NCBI GenBank assembly: GCA_022563055.1
Contig: JADFOB010000074.1
Location: 1 to 6,543, forward strand
DNA length: 6,543 bases
Source: Planctomycetota bacterium
Lineage (GTDB): Bacteria; Planctomycetota; Phycisphaerae; UBA1845
Direction of reading: 5' to 3'
A program made the position numbers and the translations under genes. Each line of letters opens with the position of its first letter. The first letter of the stretch is position 1. Positions 4,685 through 6,543 of the stretch are shown here, in pieces. The notes beneath the pieces were generated by a model. It was not told the DNA's origin. It saw only the letters and a list, made by a program, of their open reading frames with translations, and did not search any database.

Positions 4685-6543
4685 ATGGCCACCGTAACCG
4701 TCCATGAGGTCACCAAGCAGTTCGGCGAGCAGATCGTGCTGCACGGGGTGTCTCTTGACCTACACCCGCGTGAGACGGTCGGGCTCATCGGTCCCAACGG
4801 CGCGGGCAAGACGACCCTCTTTCGCATACTGATTGGCGAGCTTGCCCCGGACTTGGGGACCGTGACGCGTGCCAAGAACCTCAAAATCGGATTTCTCCCG
4901 CAAGAACCGGCGATCCTGCTCGACCAGACGTTGCACGATGAAGTAGCCGGTGCCTTTGCGGATCTACTGGACTTGGAGCGAGGACTGCACGACGTCTCCG
5001 ACCGGATGGCGTCCTGCACTGAGGAATCCAAGCTCTCGGGACTCATGGCCAAGTACGACCGGCTCAACACGCGGTTCATCGCAGCCGGGGGGCACTCCTT
5101 CCAGACTCGCCTGCACGAGATTCTCGGCGGGCTCGGTTTTGGCCCCGAGGATTACGAGCGTCCCCTGTCGCTGCTGTCGGGCGGGCAGCGATGCCGGGCG
5201 GCGCTGGCGAGACTGCTGTTACAGGAGCCCGAACTCCTGCTGCTCGACGAGCCGACCAATCACCTCGACATTGATGCGGTACGCTGGCTCGAAAGATTCC
5301 TTGCCAGGCATCGTGGCGGGGCGGTTATCGTCTCGCACGACCGCTACCTGCTCGATCGGCTCTGCGATCGGATCATCGAGGTGGAACACGGGCGCGTGGC
5401 CGGCTATCCAGGCAACTACAGCAACTACGCAAAGGTCAAGGAGATTCGTCTGCTGACCGAGCAGCGGCGATTCGAGAAGGACGCGGATTTCATCAAGAAG
5501 GAGCGCGCGTTTATCGCCAAGCACCTGTCGGGCCAGCGGACGAAAGAGGCTCAGGGCAGGCGTACGCGGCTGGAGCGCCGCCTCGGAGCCGGCGAGTTCG
5601 TCACCGAGACCTCGCGGACCCACCGGACGACCAGGCTCGGGTTCGACTCCGCGGCGACACAAGTCGGAACCGTCCTGCGCTGTGAAGACTTGACAATGAG
5701 CTTCGGCGACAAGCATCTTTTTTCAGGCATGACGTTTCAGGTGCAAGCTGGTCAACGACTGGCCATCACCGGTCCCAACGGAACCGGCAAGACCACGCTC
5801 ATCAGAATCCTTATGGGCGAGGTCTCTCCCATATCGGGCACGTTCAGACTCGATGCGAACCTGAGAATCGGATACTACGCACAGGAAGGCAGCCACCTGG
5901 ATCCCCAGCGCACCGTCCTCGAGGAAATCCGCATCGCCCACCCCGAGTTGTCGGAGCAGGATGCGCGGTCCTACCTGGGAAGATACCGTTTTTCCGGCGA
6001 TGACGTGTTCAAGACGCTCGGCAAGCTATCGGGTGGGGAGCGGTCACGAATCCGGCTGGCAACGCTGATTTCGGAGCGACCAGACGTGCTGGTGCTTGAT
6101 GAACCGACCAACCACCTCGACATCCCGTCGTGCGAAGTGCTGGAAGAGGCCCTGGCGGAATTCTCAGGAACGATTCTCGTCATCAGCCACGACCGTTACT
6201 TCCTGGACCGCATAGCTGACCGACTGCTGGTCATCCGCCCCGAGGGACATCGTCTCTACGAGGGCAACTACTCCTACTACATCGAGCAACTCGAGCACGA
6301 GCGGGCGAAAACCGCATCCGAGTCGTCGAAGTCGAAAAAGACGAGCAAGGGCGGAGGGGCAAGGAAGCCGCGTGCCCGGTCGAAGGCTTCTCCCTACGAT
6401 TCCATGTCAGTCGAGGCACTGGAAGAACTGGTGATCAACCGGGAAGTGGAACTCGCTGCCATTCAGGAGCGATTCGGCGATCCGGAGGTCTATAAGGATC
6501 CCGACCTGCTGGCGGAGCTGCGTGAGGAGATCGAAGCCATCGA
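4685..6543 (+). CDS. ABC-F family ATPase (probable ribosome-associated factor), 3' end beyond the window
   Basis: The frame is open from ATG 4685 to the right edge: 619 residues with the C-terminus missing. Two ATP-binding cassettes in one chain and no membrane segment mark the ABC-F class, which binds the ribosomal E site and modulates translation or gives antibiotic resistance. Cassette 1 has Walker A GPNGAGKT (36-43), Q-loop Gln73, signature LSGGQ (164-168), Walker B LLLLDEP (184-190) and His218. Cassette 2 has GPNGTGKT (363-370), LSGGE (448-452), VLVLDEP (468-474) and His502. Both carry the DEPTNHLD motif usual in ABC-F proteins. The charged linker, about 255-315 (KKERAFIAKHLSGQRTKEAQ, 271-290), is the expected tRNA-contacting arm. 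After cassette 2 comes a Lys/Ser-rich linker (541-570) and the start of an acidic coiled-coil-like region (575-619), as in Uup-type C-termini. The exact subfamily (Uup, YheS or other) is unresolved. GTG 4679 is an alternative start. Confidence 0.94.
   Translation, partial: MATVTVHEVTKQFGEQIVLHGVSLDLHPRETVGLIGPNGAGKTTLFRILIGELAPDLGTVTRAKNLKIGFLPQEPAILLDQTLHDEVAGAFADLLDLERGLHDVSDRMASCTEESKLSGLMAKYDRLNTRFIAAGGHSFQTRLHEILGGLGFGPEDYERPLSLLSGGQRCRAALARLLLQEPELLLLDEPTNHLDIDAVRWLERFLARHRGGAVIVSHDRYLLDRLCDRIIEVEHGRVAGYPGNYSNYAKVKEIRLLTEQRRFEKDADFIKKERAFIAKHLSGQRTKEAQGRRTRLERRLGAGEFVTETSRTHRTTRLGFDSAATQVGTVLRCEDLTMSFGDKHLFSGMTFQVQAGQRLAITGPNGTGKTTLIRILMGEVSPISGTFRLDANLRIGYYAQEGSHLDPQRTVLEEIRIAHPELSEQDARSYLGRYRFSGDDVFKTLGKLSGGERSRIRLATLISERPDVLVLDEPTNHLDIPSCEVLEEALAEFSGTILVISHDRYFLDRIADRLLVIRPEGHRLYEGNYSYYIEQLEHERAKTASESSKSKKTSKGGGARKPRARSKASPYDSMSVEALEELVINREVELAAIQERFGDPEVYKDPDLLAELREEIEAI

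Overview
The window is GC-rich bacterial chromosome with five protein genes, arranged as a minus-strand group (positions 1-3006) and a plus-strand group (3609-6543) that diverge from a repeat-bearing gap of about 600 bases. The style points to a planctomycete or a close relative: long intergenic spaces full of GC-rich inverted repeats, a two-helix membrane SGNH hydrolase, and a secreted cyclophilin fused to an extra N-terminal domain. This assignment is an inference from style; there is no rRNA or other marker gene here.

Minus strand, in transcription order. selD (3006-1960) encodes selenophosphate synthase. A 300-base spacer with two inverted repeats and an 18-base tandem repeat follows. nadC (1660-758) encodes quinolinate phosphoribosyltransferase of NAD synthesis. 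A membrane-anchored SGNH/GDSL-family protein (758 to beyond base 1) comes last; its start codon overlaps the nadC stop by one base, so the two are probably translationally coupled.

Plus strand. A secreted two-domain peptidyl-prolyl isomerase (3609-4613) is followed after 71 bases by an ABC-F ATPase (4685 to beyond the right edge). ABC-F proteins usually act on the ribosome.

The main discovery is in selD. The conventional open frame lacks the conserved N-terminus and has no ATG, beginning only at a TTG. Reading upstream through a single in-frame TGA (2953-2955) restores a full 348-residue SelD beginning at ATG 3006. The TGA falls exactly where E. coli SelD has its essential Cys17. The mRNA just downstream can form an 8-base-pair hairpin with a GUU loop, 33 nucleotides after the UGA, which fits a bacterial SECIS element. 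SelD therefore appears to be a selenoprotein itself: the enzyme that makes the selenium donor needs selenocysteine to be made in full. No selA, selB or selC is visible here; they are expected elsewhere in the genome.

Apart from selD, the genes are recognisable housekeeping or envelope functions. I found no tRNA, rRNA, CRISPR array, insertion sequence or phage gene.
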